DNA from: Strongyloides papillosus
Taxonomy: Eukaryota > Nematoda > Chromadorea > Rhabditida > Strongyloididae
Direction: 5' to 3'
DNA: 64,000 nucleotides
NCBI GenBank assembly: GCA_005656395.1
Contig: SRSI01000055.1
Coordinates: 186,001 to 250,000, forward strand
Position numbers and translations under genes: made by a program. Below are positions 49,792-61,857 of this stretch, piece by piece (the stretch's first letter is position 1; each line of letters starts with the position of its first letter). Under the pieces are notes generated by a model, which worked only from the letters and a program-made list of their open reading frames with translations, did no database searches and had not been told where the DNA came from.

Positions 49792-50753
49792 ATGGTTAAA
49801 TTTTTGTATACATTATTTCTATTGTTCATAATTGTTTCTGCTACTTCTGGCAGTTATCATTGTGGCCAAACACCTATTATTCCTAATGTTAATAAGAAAA
49901 CATCTGTTGATATTGTCGGCGGAAGTGATGCCGTTCCATACTCATGGCCATGGCAAGTTATTTTGTGTACGACTGGATGGTCATCATTGTGCCAATTAAT
50001 ATGCGGTGGCTCTATTATTGCTCCTGGTAAATTTTATATATATTTATTATTTAGTAAGATGAATGATTTTAAGGATGGGTTATGATATCTGGAGGATGTG
50101 GTAACAGTATTATAGACATCGAGTCAACTTTTAGAATAAGAGCAGGAGTATATGATTATTATAAGATGAATGAAACGGGTGAAACTTTGCATAAAATAAA
50201 GAAAGTTCACGTACATCCAAATTACCAAGGATATCCTAATTATGAAGGAGATATTGCTTTGATTGAATTAGAGGATCAAATTACTTTTAATAATCACGTT
50301 CAACCAATTTGTCTTCCATCAACTGATAAAAATGTTGTTGTGGAACCAAATTCAGCTTGGGCTACCGGATGGGGATTAACAGCAGAACAAGGATCTGGTA
50401 TTCCAAATAAATTGAAACAAGTTAATGTACCATTTGTTAATGAGAAGACATGTGATAGTGAATATCCAAATCAGATAAAACCAGATATTATGATTTGTGC
50501 AGGAAAAAAAGGTTTAGATACATGTACAGGGGACGCTGGTGGTCCATTAGTTGTACAATCAAAATCTGGAACATGGTATCAATATGGTATAACGTCACAT
50601 GGGCTAGGTATATTATAAAGAAAATTCTTTAACATAACTTTTTTAGGTTGTGGTGAATATAAACATCCAGGAATATACACGAGAGTTACCGCATATTGTG
50701 ATTTCATAGAAACTACAACAAATGGAACTGTAACTTGTATCAAACCTAAATGA
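49792..50753 (+). CDS. Secreted trypsin-like serine protease homologue, catalytically dead
   Basis: Exons 49792-50026, 50074-50607 and 50647-50753, introns of 47 and 39 nt, all phase 1; 291 residues. Signal peptide MVKFLYTLFLLFIIVSATSG, a short propeptide with one Cys, then IVGGSDAVPYSWPWQV. The chymotrypsin fold landmarks are present: CGGSIIAPGWV, GDIALIEL (the catalytic Asp), GWG, DTCTGDAGGP, and the closing PGIYTRV. But the His of the usual TAAHC is Gly (WVMISGGC), and the Ser of GDSGGP is Ala. Asp at the base of the trypsin pocket (DTC) is kept. The residue before IVGG is Asp, not Lys/Arg, so normal trypsin-type activation would fail too. It is therefore a serine protease homologue, perhaps a binding protein or decoy. 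An upstream ATG at 49762 is unlikely, because it is 5 bp from the TATA box. Confidence 0.85.
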
Positions 50754-51119
50754 AATTAATTTTTATTTTTTTTTGTTTTGAATATCAAAATTTTAATTAA
50801 TGATTTTGGTACACTAATTAAAATTTTGTGATTATTAATAAATTTTATTCATAGAATTTTTAATTTATTGTTAGAACAATATGTTTTTTCAATTTTTTAT
50901 TTTTATAGTAATATTTATTCGAAATTTAGATTCCCGTCCAGCAATATCTTTTAAAAAAAATATTACTGATTATCCTAATAAATTTAATACTAGTAATCTT
51001 AATTTTATTAGAAAAATATATTCTATCATACAAAAAGTTTAGAGATTCTATAAACAAACAAAAAATAAAAAGAAGACGGTGGACATTTGCTTGTCCATGA
51101 TTACCTATACTTTTCTCCT
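50754..51119. other. 3' flank of the protease homologue
   Basis: AT-rich; AATAAA near 50840 may be its poly(A) signal. Nothing else seen. Confidence 0.35.
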
Positions 51120-51280
51120 TTTTTTAAAAAATGCCATTTCGCTTGTTTATATTTTGTAAGTTACAAAAAAATGCTATTTCGCTTACCCAATAGTCAAGTT
51201 GTAACAAAAAAATGCTGTTTCGCTTACGCATGGATAAGTCAGAATTTTAAAAGTGTTATTTCGCTTACCCTTGGACAAAC
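51120..51280. repeat. About 41-bp tandem repeat, four degenerate units
   Basis: The core AATGCYATTTCGCTT recurs at about 51131, 51171, 51212 and 51253 (last unit GTGTTATTTCGCTT), with TTACCCATGG/GGACAA-like text between. An open frame across it is a product of the repeat. Function unknown. Confidence 0.6.
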
Positions 51281-53742
51281 GAATGTCCTCTCTTTCAAGA
51301 TTGAACAAGCTCGAGAAAAGTTATGCTAAAGACAAAATTGATTTCTGAGAAAAAAATGGCAAAAAAGCGAAAAAATTGACATTCAATTTGACATAACTTC
51401 CCTCTTTGTTAAGTTATAAACTTCGTTAGATTATCATTTTTTAAGTTAGACATAGATCTATATAACAGATATTACTTTTTTGTTTTTATCAAGTTATAAC
51501 TAAGTTATAGCTATTAATGTTTTAAATCTTTTTTTCAAAATGGTCACCACTCTTTGGACCATAACTTGGCCAATTTTTGACACAATTTCATATTATTGTG
51601 CTTCCGCAATATTCTAGAATTTGATCTTTCAAATGATATATAAACCATTGTATCTTATATATTTTGAAATAACGTTATTCCTTTGTCAAATCTATGCTAA
51701 AAAGCCCAAAAAGTGTTTTTTTAAAAATAACATAGTCAATTATGGTTCAAAAAGTTTCAGACTAATCTTCTCCACTAAGTTAGAAAAAAACACATCTTTT
51801 GGCTATTTACTCATAAAAATTGGTTAAGTATGAGAGGAGTTATGAGAGAGACAAATTTTTTTTTCTTATTTCTTTTTGTTATATATAAGTTGTTTTCTAC
51901 AATACATTTTAAAATACAAAGTTAGAATATAATTTTATTTAAAATTAAAAACATTTTCATAAAAAACATTTCTAACATATTATAGTACACTTTTTTAATA
52001 TTTTTCAATAGTTTGAATTATTATAAATTGTATTTTATGAAATTTTCACATTTGATACTCTAAATTTTTTTCATAATGTCTTTTAAAGATCATCTTTAAA
52101 AATGAAACTTATGAAATGTTTTAAAACAATATAGATTTTTATTTATAGTAAAAGAATAATTTTTATTTAAAATAAGAACGAATACTAAAACAATAGTAAA
52201 AGAGAAGTAATTCTAACTCTTCTTCTCATTTGGCTTTGTTTTGATCCTGTAAAGAAAATATCCTTTACAGTTAAATATATAAACAAAAGATTTCAAAATA
52301 GTTGTCATTTTGTAAAAACACTATGTCATTGTTTTTTTTATTGTATTAAGTATTATACCAACCTAATTCCTTTTATTTTAGTGTAAGATTCAAGGGGACG
52401 TAGAGGATTCTAATTATATTGTTTATTATTGTTTAGATTGTACTTTGTGTAGCTAAAAGTAAGTTCCCAAGAATCTTATAATTAACAAATTGTTATTAGG
52501 TGGCCATTATTAGCGCTTGTCTTTATATTGTGAAAGTATATAATAATAAAATACTAATTTGTGTGTGTGTTAAACCTTCTATACTGTCTTTTAACTGAAA
52601 CTAGGCACTAACAAAACTTAAATAATTTTACTCAATATTTTAAATTAATAATACTTTGTGTGAGCAAATAATTACTGCTTTTCTTTACAATGTTGTGAAA
52701 TTTTTAAACTTATTGTCGTTAATAGATTGTTGAGAATAATGAGCTTTATTAAAACATCAATAATTTTACACGAAATTGACTTTTAATAGCATATTTTATA
52801 AATTAAAGAAGCAAGTTAAGATCTAAATGGGCATAATGTCATAAAAATATCAAAATTAAAAAAAGTCACATTAATTTAAAAATTTAACATATATATCGTT
52901 GTAAAAAAACAGAAAAATGTATGCGACAACCTAATATTTTGTGTTGTTTAAAAATTTTTGCTACTGCTTGATATTTTTAAAATTTGAATAATATTCAATT
53001 TTTAAAAATGGTAGAACATTTTATTACATTTTGGATAGATTTATCAAAATTTGTCCTTTTTTATATGTGTATAAAAGTAAAGTTTTCTTCTAGTTTTCCT
53101 ATCCAAGAATTTTCTATTCTAAGAAAGTTTGGATGGATTTAATAATAATGGAAAATCGGAAACGTGTAGATAAACTTTGCAATTAAGACGATTTGGCTAA
53201 GTGGACTTTTATATCTAATATAAGTAGGTGTTGATAAACTATTTGCATAGAAGCATCTGAAAACACAATAAATGAATTAACCTTTTTAGCCAAATAGCAT
53301 TCATTTTTATTGACAATCACTTTTTATTATTCTAGATGAATCACGTAAAACTTACTATTTTATATTTATTGTTCTCAAAAATTTATCTTTATTGTCAAGT
53401 ATACCTCAACAAAAAAACATCGTATGGAGTTAACAAAAATGATTCTTTAATTTTTAATGAAAAAAAACATAATCACTAAAAGTATTGATAGTTGAATTTG
53501 TAAGTCGGAAAAAATGAGATCTCAAACATTTGGATAATAATTTATATTTAATATTTCTGCAACTTGTTTGCAAAATGAAATAAAGAAACATTTCCATCTT
53601 TTATTATTACTACTTGTTTTTTAATTAAAATTTAAAAAATATTTACATATCCTTTTAAACAACAATAAAATAACAGATTATATTTATATAAAATGAAAAT
53701 CACGTAATATTTTAATCAGTTATATTTAGTATGACTTACAAA
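51281..53742. other. Long spacer; possible repeat element, then CAP 5' flank
   Basis: 51360-51880 has loosely mirrored ends (CATAACTTCCCTC and GAGGAGTTATGAG) and may be another inverted-repeat element. 51890-53100 holds nothing I recognise. 53150-53742 is the array 5' flank (GAGATCTCAAACATTTGG at 53516), with TATATAAAA at 53685-53693. Confidence 0.4.
53685..53693 (+). promoter_or_regulatory. TATA box, array copy 12
   Basis: TATATAAAA 58 bp before the ATG at 53743. Confidence 0.5.
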
Positions 53743-55110
53743 ATGAGATATTATATATTATTTCTACCATCAATTAGTATTTTATTACCACAGAATCCAC
53801 CAACAATGCCTTCAAAACGTGGAAGTTATGTTAAAAAAATAAGTCCACCACTATTACCCGCGAAACAGTACAACTATGTTATGCCAAATGAACACGAAGT
53901 TATAAGACCTCAATCAATAGTTCATTATGAAGTTAAACTATATCATAGTAAAATAGGATCGATATTCTATGAATGTAACGGTGTAACGTTTCCAAATCAG
54001 CTTCAAGCAGAAAAATATTGTCTAATGCTTAATAATTATGAGCTAAAGAAAGCTAAACAAAACCAGCAGCATCGCACGTCAATTAATAAAAATCATAGAA
54101 ATTCCCTTTTACGATCAAATAGTGATCTATCAAATAAAAAAAAAACTATTTTAAGAGTTAGTGGCTCTTTGACGGAAAGGAAACATTCTTCTTCAGGATC
54201 AAGAAACTCTCTATTAGGATTAAGTAGGTCTTCATCAAGTCAATCTCTAGCGGAATCAAGTAAGCATTTAACATTAGTAAGAAATGGTGTATCCGGGTCG
54301 AATAACGGTTTATCCTCAAGAAGAGGTTCTGCATTCGGATCGAATAACGATTTATCATCCGGAGGTGATTCTGGTTTCGGGTCAACTAAGGATTTGTCAT
54401 CAAGAAGAAATTCTATATCAGGATCGACAAACGATTTATCAGGAAAAATAAGAAGCTCTTCACTAGAAAGAAGAAACTCTTTATCAAGTTCAAGAGAAAT
54501 TCTAAAAAACAAAGTTATTGATAATGAAATATATGAAGAAAGTTTTGATAAAAAGATCAAAAAAAAATCTAAAAGTTACCAGATTTGGCTAAAAGTGTGG
54601 AAAAATTGTAACTTTAAATGTATTTCAGAAAATTATTACGATGGGTATAGACAACATGTAAGTTTTATTTTTATAAATTGTATTTTTCATTTTACTTAGG
54701 CTTTATTAGAAATGAACATGTACAGATTACATCACGGAGTAAATATACTTGAACTTAGTCCAAAATTAACTGAAATCGCGCAAGAACTCGTTGAACAATA
54801 TCTAATAACACAAGCATTAGACACTAAATTATACACTAATTATGGAATATTATATGGTAAATCAACAATCATTTCAGCTTCAACAATCATAAAACATTTT
54901 TATGAAACAAATGCCAAATATAGCTTTTATTTTAATAAACCAAATTCTGAAGCTGCTTATAGTTTTGCGCAAATTGTCTGGAAATCTACGACACAACTTG
55001 GTATTGGTGTACAACATGATAGTGGTTACCTCTTTGTTGTTTGTGTTTTCTATCCGAAAGGCAATAAAAAAAAAGAATATGGAAAGAATGTTTACAGATG
55101 GAAAGGCTAA
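53743..55110 (+). CDS. Secreted CAP protein with Ser/Arg repeats, array copy 12
   Basis: Exons 53743-54657 and 54700-55110, 42-nt phase-0 intron, 441 residues; an ATG four codons upstream (53731) is less likely because 53743 aligns with the family. Signal peptide MRYYILFLPSISILLP; degenerate proline motifs PPTMPSKRGSY and PPLLPAKQYNY; two-cysteine block (FYECNGVTFPNQLQAEKYC). Repeats include RRGSAFGSNNDLS, a variant GGDSGFGSTKDLS and RRNSISGSTNDLS. CxxxC (NCNFKC). The CAP exon (ALLEMNMYRLHHGVN) has YSFAQIVWKSTTQLGIGV and YPKGNKKKEYGKNVYRW. It lies about 6 kb beyond the divergent gene, so the array resumes after the interruption. Confidence 0.8.
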
Positions 55111-57198
55111 ACATTTTGTATAAAAACTGTAAAAAACTATTTTAATTATTTATTATCAATCATTTTTATAATCTTATTGAAACTTAATATTTATTATTTA
55201 TGTTTATTATTATACCTAAATATCGGTTTGTATTTTAAAAATTTGATTTCTAAATGACTATGAATAATTTTGAAATTATATAGATAAATATATTGAATTG
55301 TAAATATTGATTGAAATCTATCGATTTTTAACATGTTATAACTCTTTTTAATGAATTATTTTCCTTCAATTTTACATAACATTATTTTCTTATGTCTTAT
55401 ATCTTATCCATAACTTCAATTTTTAAGTTTCATCCAAACCAAAATACAATTTTGATTTGCAAGTTAAAAGACATTATCTTATGGTTTTTAAAGAACAATC
55501 TTTTAGGAAGATTAAAATAAAATATAAAAAACTTTATAGTCGTTAGAAATAATTTGAGAATATATTTGGTAAAATAATTTTCGGTAAATAGAAGAATCTT
55601 TTTGATATTATTGAATGACTGATAATCACAAAAAAATTTAAATGTTTAAACAGGAATTTGAAAAAAAAATTATCAATTTATATATGGAAATTTGCAAATA
55701 ATTTTGCTCCTAGTTTGTAGGCGTGTAAATATTTCTCATATTGAAGTATCATTTGATGTCACTATAACTTGTTCTTATGTAAATAGTATACATGAATATT
55801 CTATACAGGAGTTTACATGGAAATAAAAATTGCTGATTCTTTTTGAGAAATGATTAATATCCGCCTTTTTGTGAGAAAGTGTTTGCAACAACATTATTAT
55901 CATTTTATGAAATAGTTTTACATTTGTTATTATATTTAAGCACTTTCTTTGGTAGTTTTTAGTATTTCGATCCAACACAAAAATTAAGAGTATTATTTTT
56001 TTGTATTTTCAAAGTATTTTTATGTCACTTGATTTATTTTTTTTAAGTAAAATACCCTATTGCTAATATAAATATATAAAAACACATTTCAGTGTTGTAG
56101 GAAATTTATAAAAATTACATAAAACAGATTCTCAAACTTTCTTATCATTAACGAAAAATCAAAAAATCTTTAAAAATAAAACAGAATGATCTTTTTTACA
56201 TAAAAATGTACGTTAAAACACAATTTTAAATTTAGATATTAATACCAAAATATACGAAAACACTTTTTTTATTGTGTTACTAACTAAGAATTCTTAATAC
56301 AGTTAATTTAGTATCCATTTAACGTCAGTTCAGAGTGCAAAACGCGAATACAAAGTTTATAATTGGAAAGATTTGGAAGAGCTTTCTTGTTATAAACACC
56401 AATAGGTATTGATAAAACATTTATTTAGAAGCACCTAAGAACACAAAATATGAGTTAAAATTTCTAGTCAAATAACATTAATTTATATTGATTGTTACTT
56501 TTCATTACTCTGAAAATAAAAAGTTAGAAATTACATTTTCAAATACGATAAATCAATTTCTCTGTAATTTAAAAACATACACAAAAAGTTAAATTTAAAA
56601 ACAATGATTATTCAATAGAGAAAATTTTTTTGTACATTAAACATACAAATACTGAAATACAAACGTGACATTTTCAGTTAAAAAAATCAACTATTTAAAA
56701 TGAATATTTAGCACAATTTTTCAAATTACAAAATGATAACGTGACATATGTCTGGTTTCGTGTAAATAAAGAAAATATAACCACATTAAAAAATTTAATA
56801 AAAAATCGATTCATCTACATTTTGACTAACTTGAGAAAGAAGTATAATAAATAAAGTGTCAATATTTTAAAATGTTTGAAATAAATTTCTCTAGTAATGT
56901 TGTTTGAAATATAGAAGAAGTAAATGTATTGAAACTTTTTTCTTTCTTAATATTAGTATTAAAAAATAAAAGTTTCTTTTTAAATTACAAAATAATTTCT
57001 TTCCTTTTATCTCGAGAATAATAAATTGATCAATACATTGTTGTATGTCATTCGATAAGAGCATTTAATTGCACATGTGAGTTGTGAAAACATTTTATTG
57101 AAAATGTTTCATTATGACATACTTTTTCTAAGAAATTTAAAAAATCTCTTCATATTACATCTTAAGAATTCACTTTAATTGAAGACATCAATTTATAA
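55111..57198. repeat. CAP flanks followed by unique spacer
   Basis: 55111-56510 is array 3' and 5' flank (TGAAATCTATCG near 55313, GGCGTG near 55719). The 5' flank breaks off near 56510 and resumes only near 58160, so about 1.65 kb of unrelated DNA is inserted between. 56510-57198 is AT-rich with no gene seen. Confidence 0.45.
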
Positions 57199-57600
57199 TT
57201 ATTTATCTTTATATGTATGGGTAATTTTATTCATACTACTTCCTAACAATTCTTTATCCTTTTTATTTAATTTTTTAAATGTTCTAGTTTCAACATTTTG
57301 CATATCTGTCCAATAATCGTTTTTTTGTGCCTCTGACGTACGTATTAATTCTAAATAACCTTTGCGAATTATTTTTTTATAAAGATAAATTGCCTTTACT
57401 AAAATTGTCGTCTCATTGACTGTAAAAATCGTTATTAAATAAGATTAATTGATTTTGATCGCAAAATTTAAACTTTTTATAAATTGTTTACTTTGATTTA
57501 TATGTTTGTTGAATGCTAGATATTTAACAGCATCACGTAAATGTGAAAATTTTGTTTGTAGTTTTATGTCAGTAACTGTTTTATGTAGTTTACTTATTTG
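57199..57600 (-). CDS. Unrecognised spliced coding fragment
   Basis: Two protein-like open stretches on the minus strand join cleanly. Exon A, 57600-57474, ends at a weak donor (GTTTAA). Exon B, 57419-57199, follows a TTTTTACAG acceptor and ends in TAA. The phase (1 plus 2) fits. The product is a Lys-rich helical sequence of about 115 residues, with HLRDAVKYLAFNKHI in A and KKIIRKGYLELIRTSEAQKN then YWTDMQNVETRTFKKLN in B. No start codon is visible; a first exon or a start beyond the TAA at 57601 is missing. It lies in the unrelated insert that splits the array flank. It may be the 3' part of a gene carried in by that insertion, or a relic. Confidence 0.4.
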
Positions 57601-58578
57601 TTATTAATGTTTGGAAAGAAATCTATAAATATACTATGATACAAACATTATAATTTCGGATATATTGCTAATATCAAAGGAATCATATGTTTTAAAAAAA
57701 ATAATCATTTTCTGTAGGTGAAACGTATAGATGTTTAACAAAGCTTATATGTAGCGAATTTGAAGACATATATTTTTTAATATGATAACATTTAGAATTA
57801 TTTAAAAAAGGTTAGCAATTTACAATACTTTTTTATAAAACAATTTTTATAAGTATAAATAACCAATATGCTATCATTTATTTTTGAATGAGATCTTTTT
57901 ATCTGATTTGTGAAATTATTCAGATACATATTTTCACTGCAAAAATAGCATTTTAAACTTTATAAAATGATTCATTTTTGATCTTTACTAATTTCAAAAA
58001 GATCTTTATTTATATAAAATGTTTATTGACAAACATATGCTATCAAAATTTTCTTATGATTAAGTGTATATTTCAGCTAATATATTAATTAATTATTTTA
58101 AAAAGAATTTTTTTGAAAAATGTATTTAAAATTTAGTCAGATTTCTGTAAATAGATAAATTAAAACTTATCTATTTTATATTTGCTATTCTCAAGATTTT
58201 ATTCTTTAATGTCAAGTATTCTTCAACAAAAAAACTTTTGAAGAGTTATCAAAAATGATTTTCTAATTTTGAATGAAAAAAACATAAATTACTAGAAGTA
58301 TTGATAGTTGAATTTGTAAGTGAGAAAAAGAAGATCTCAAACAATAGATAGTAGTTTATGTTTAAAATTTTCCAAATTTGTTTGCTAAATGAAATGGAAA
58401 AATTTACTCATTTTTTTGTTAATATTTATTTGTTAATTAAATGTACGATTGGAAGCCTAATTAAACTTCAAATTAATATTTACTTACTACATTAAAGAAC
58501 AATAATAAAACATATTATACTTATATAAAATGAAAACTAGGTAATATTTCGGTTAGTTATATTATTATAGCTTATAAA
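57601..58578. repeat. Unique spacer then CAP 5' flank
   Basis: 57601-58150 unrecognised. 58160-58578 is the array 5' flank (GATCTCAAACAATAGATAG at 58333) with CTTATATAAAATGAAAAC near 58520. It matches the copy-9 flank most closely (ACATTAAAGAACAATRATAA). Confidence 0.45.
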
Positions 58579-60025
58579 ATGAAGTTATACATATTATTAC
58601 TAATGCTAATAAATATTTTATTATCAATGGATAAACCACCATTACCTCCAAAAGCTAAAAGCTATATTGATGTAAGAGAGTCACAACCATTACATTCTAA
58701 GCATCACATCATTTTTCAAAATGAAGTTCTACCCCCATTACCTTTGAAACATCGTACATATGACAAAAAAGGAAGTCTGCCACTACTACCTTTGAAACGT
58801 CGTACATATGGCAAAAAAGGAAGTTTGCCACTACTACCTTTGAAACGTCACGGCTCTAGTAAAAAAGGAAGTCTACCACAATTGCCTTCGAAGCGTAACA
58901 GTTATGAACATCGGGGAAATAAAATAGTTATTAAACCTCAAGTAACATCTGAACATAAAGTTAAATCATACACTGTCAGAGGAATGGCATTCTTTGAGTG
59001 TAATCAAATAACTTTCTTAAATCACGAGCAAGCAAAGCAATATTGTGAAAGCCTTAATGCTTCTAAGGGATCAAAAGTTAGACAAAGCCTATTGCATCAC
59101 ACGCCAATTATTGAAAATCAGTAGACCTTCCTTAGTATTAAATGATTATCAATTATATAGAAAAAAATCTGTTTCGGTACCTGGTGATTTTCCGACGGGA
59201 AGAAAGAATTTTCTTTCAGTATCAAGTGTTTCACAATCAGGATTAAGTAAGTCCTTCATCGAGACATTCTCTAACGGAATCAAATAACGATTTACTGTCA
59301 AGAAGAGATTCTGTATTTGAATCAAATACGGATTTATTATCGGAAAGAAATTCTATATCGGGATCAAGAAGCAGTTTATCAGGAAGAGGAAGCTCATTAT
59401 CAACTGTCAAGAAACAGATTAAGCAGTAATAGTTATTGATAATGAAATAAGTAAAGGATCTCATGACAAACATACGAAAAATAAGCTCCGAAGTCAATTG
59501 ATTTGGCTAAAAGCGTGGGAACTTTGCAGTCTTAAATGCTATTCAGCAAATAATTACGAAGTTTATAAACAGCGAGTAAGTTCTATTTTCTTAAATTAAA
59601 TTATTAATAGCATAGTTTTTTAATGAAATTAACATGTATAGATCACTACACAAAGTAACTTCCCTTGAATTAAGTGCAGGTCTAAGTGTACTTGCACAAG
59701 AACTTGCTGACGAATATGCAGCTAGAATAAAATTAATGTTGATGAATACCCTAATTACGGAATATTATACGGTAGATCGAGAGTTGAAGCAGCTTCAACA
59801 ATTTTAAAAAGTTGGTATGATAAAAATGAAAAATACAACTTTTTTTGGGGTAAAACAAGCTCAAAATCTGCTCTTAGTTTTACACAAATTGTCTGGGCAA
59901 CTACAAATAAATTTGGCATTGGCGTACAACATGATAACGGTTATCTTTTTGTTGTTTGTGTTTTCTTTCCAAAAGGCAATCAAAAGGGAAAATTTAAAAA
60001 AAATGTTCACAAATGGATAAATTAA
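58579..60025 (+). pseudogene. CAP-array pseudogene (copy 13)
   Basis: The signal peptide (MKLYILLLMLINILLS), five proline motifs and the two-cysteine block (FFECNQITFLNHEQAKQYC) are open to the stop after IENQ at 59122-59124. Repeat text then continues in shifted frames (RRDSVFESNTDLLS, ERNSISGSRSSLS), with further stops near 59430. The CxxxC block (LCSLKC), donor (59576) and acceptor survive. The CAP exon (FFNEINMYRSLHK) loses one base near 59733, then reads LSFTQIVWATTNKFGIGV to the stop at 60023-60025. At least three frame breaks make it a pseudogene, though exon 1 could still yield a 181-residue secreted protein. Confidence 0.8.
58771..58914 (+). repeat. 48-bp repeat of the proline motif, three units
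   Basis: Units start at 58771, 58819 and 58867. Each encodes 16 residues of the form GSLPLLPLKRRTYGKK. The third unit has diverged (PQLPSKRNSYEH). This raises the PxLPxK motif number to five. Confidence 0.85.
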
Positions 60026-61857
60026 ACATTTAGGATAAAGTACTTAAAAAATCATTTTAACTATTTATATCAATTAATAATATAAGTATATGTAAGCTTA
60101 ATATTTAAGATCTATGTTTAATATTACCTCTGAAAATTATCTTCGATTTTAAAAATTTATCTTTAAGTGACCATGAATAATTTTGAAATTGTATTAATAA
60201 ATATACAAAATTGATTTGTAGGATCTTGATTGATATCTATCGAATTTTAAACAATTTTATAATCTTGCGAAGAATCATTTTCTTCAAGTTTATACAAAAT
60301 TATCTTCTTACATCTACAGCATTAATTTTTAAGTTTCAACCTAATCTTAGTACAATTTTAAATTAAATGTTTAAAGACATTATCATATGAATATAGAAAG
60401 AAATCTTTTAGCTATAGTAAAATTAAATATTAAAACTTTTTTTGTGAGAAAGGGCATGCTGAATATAATTTGTAAAATAATTTCCATAAGATAGAAGAAG
60501 CCCTGTTAATATTATAAAATAACTGATAATCACTAAAAAAGATGTGAAATTACAAGCATGGATTTGAAGATAAACTTATCTACTTATAGAGGGAGATTCT
60601 CAAATATTTTTTTTATTGTTTTTAGGCGTGCATAAAACTTCCACATACTTATAACATTTGATGCTACTAAAAGTTGTCATGGTGTAAATAGTACACATGA
60701 ATTTCCTTTACAAGAGTTTACAATGAGATTTTAAATGTTAATTTTTTTAAATAGTTAAAAATACGGCTTGTTTGTGAAAAAGTATTCACTAAAATATTAT
60801 TATTATTTTATGAAATAGTTGTATATTACTTATCGTAATTAAATTAAATACGTTTTCTGACAGTTTTTCATTTTCTGAACCCAACACGGAAATTAAGACT
60901 ATTATTTGTATGTGTTTTTATGCCGTTGTTACGTCAGTTAATATTTTTTTTAAATAAAATAGCATATTACCACCAAAAACTTATAAAAATACATTATACT
61001 GTTTCAGAAATCTATTTAAAAAATGACACTAAATATTTTTTAAATTTTCTTATTATTGCCAAAAATCTAAAAAAAAATTTAAATATAATAAAATAAGATT
61101 ACTTTATATACAATTGCAAACCAAAACACTATTTCAAATTTACCGTTTTAGTACCAAAAGCAATAAATACGCTTTTTTCATATTTTACCAACAATCAATT
61201 TTCTATTATAAGAGATTTGAATTTATTTAACAGCAATACAAAATAGAAAAAGTGTGTAAAAGCTTTGTAACTGGAAAGGTTTATATAGACAAATTTTTTT
61301 ATATAATAGCTTTGGGTAAAAATTTAAAAATTGGATAGAAGCTTCTGAAAATATAATAAATGATTTAAAATTATTAGTTGAATAAAATTGATTTTAATTA
61401 ATCGTCATTTTTTTTATTCTGAATAAATAACTTAAAACTTATCTTTTTTATATTTTTTATCCTCAAAATTTATATCTATATTGTCAAATATGCCTCAACG
61501 AAAAAACTTCTTATGGAGTTATCAAAAAATGATTTTTTCTAATTTTTAATAGAAAAAACATAAAAACATTAGAAGTATTAATAGTTGTATTTGTAAACGA
61601 GAAAAGGAGATATTTAACAATGGATAATAATGTATATTTAAATTCCTGCAATTTGCTTGCAAAATGAAATAAAGAAACATATTTATTTTTTTATTATTAA
61701 TGTGTTTTTTTAACTAAGATATATGATCTAAAGATTCAATAAATATTAAAATAATATTTACTCACTCTCTAAAAGAACTTTAATAAAAACAGATTTTATT
61801 TGTATAAAATGAAAACAAATTGATATTTTATTTAGTTGTATTATTATAAGTTATGCA
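60026..61857. repeat. Duplicated CAP-gene flanks
   Basis: 3' flank (GGCGTGCATAAAACTTCCACA at 60625, split here only as a landmark) and 5' flank with TAACAATGGATAAT near 61615; TGTATAAAATG near 61801. No gene seen. Confidence 0.45.
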
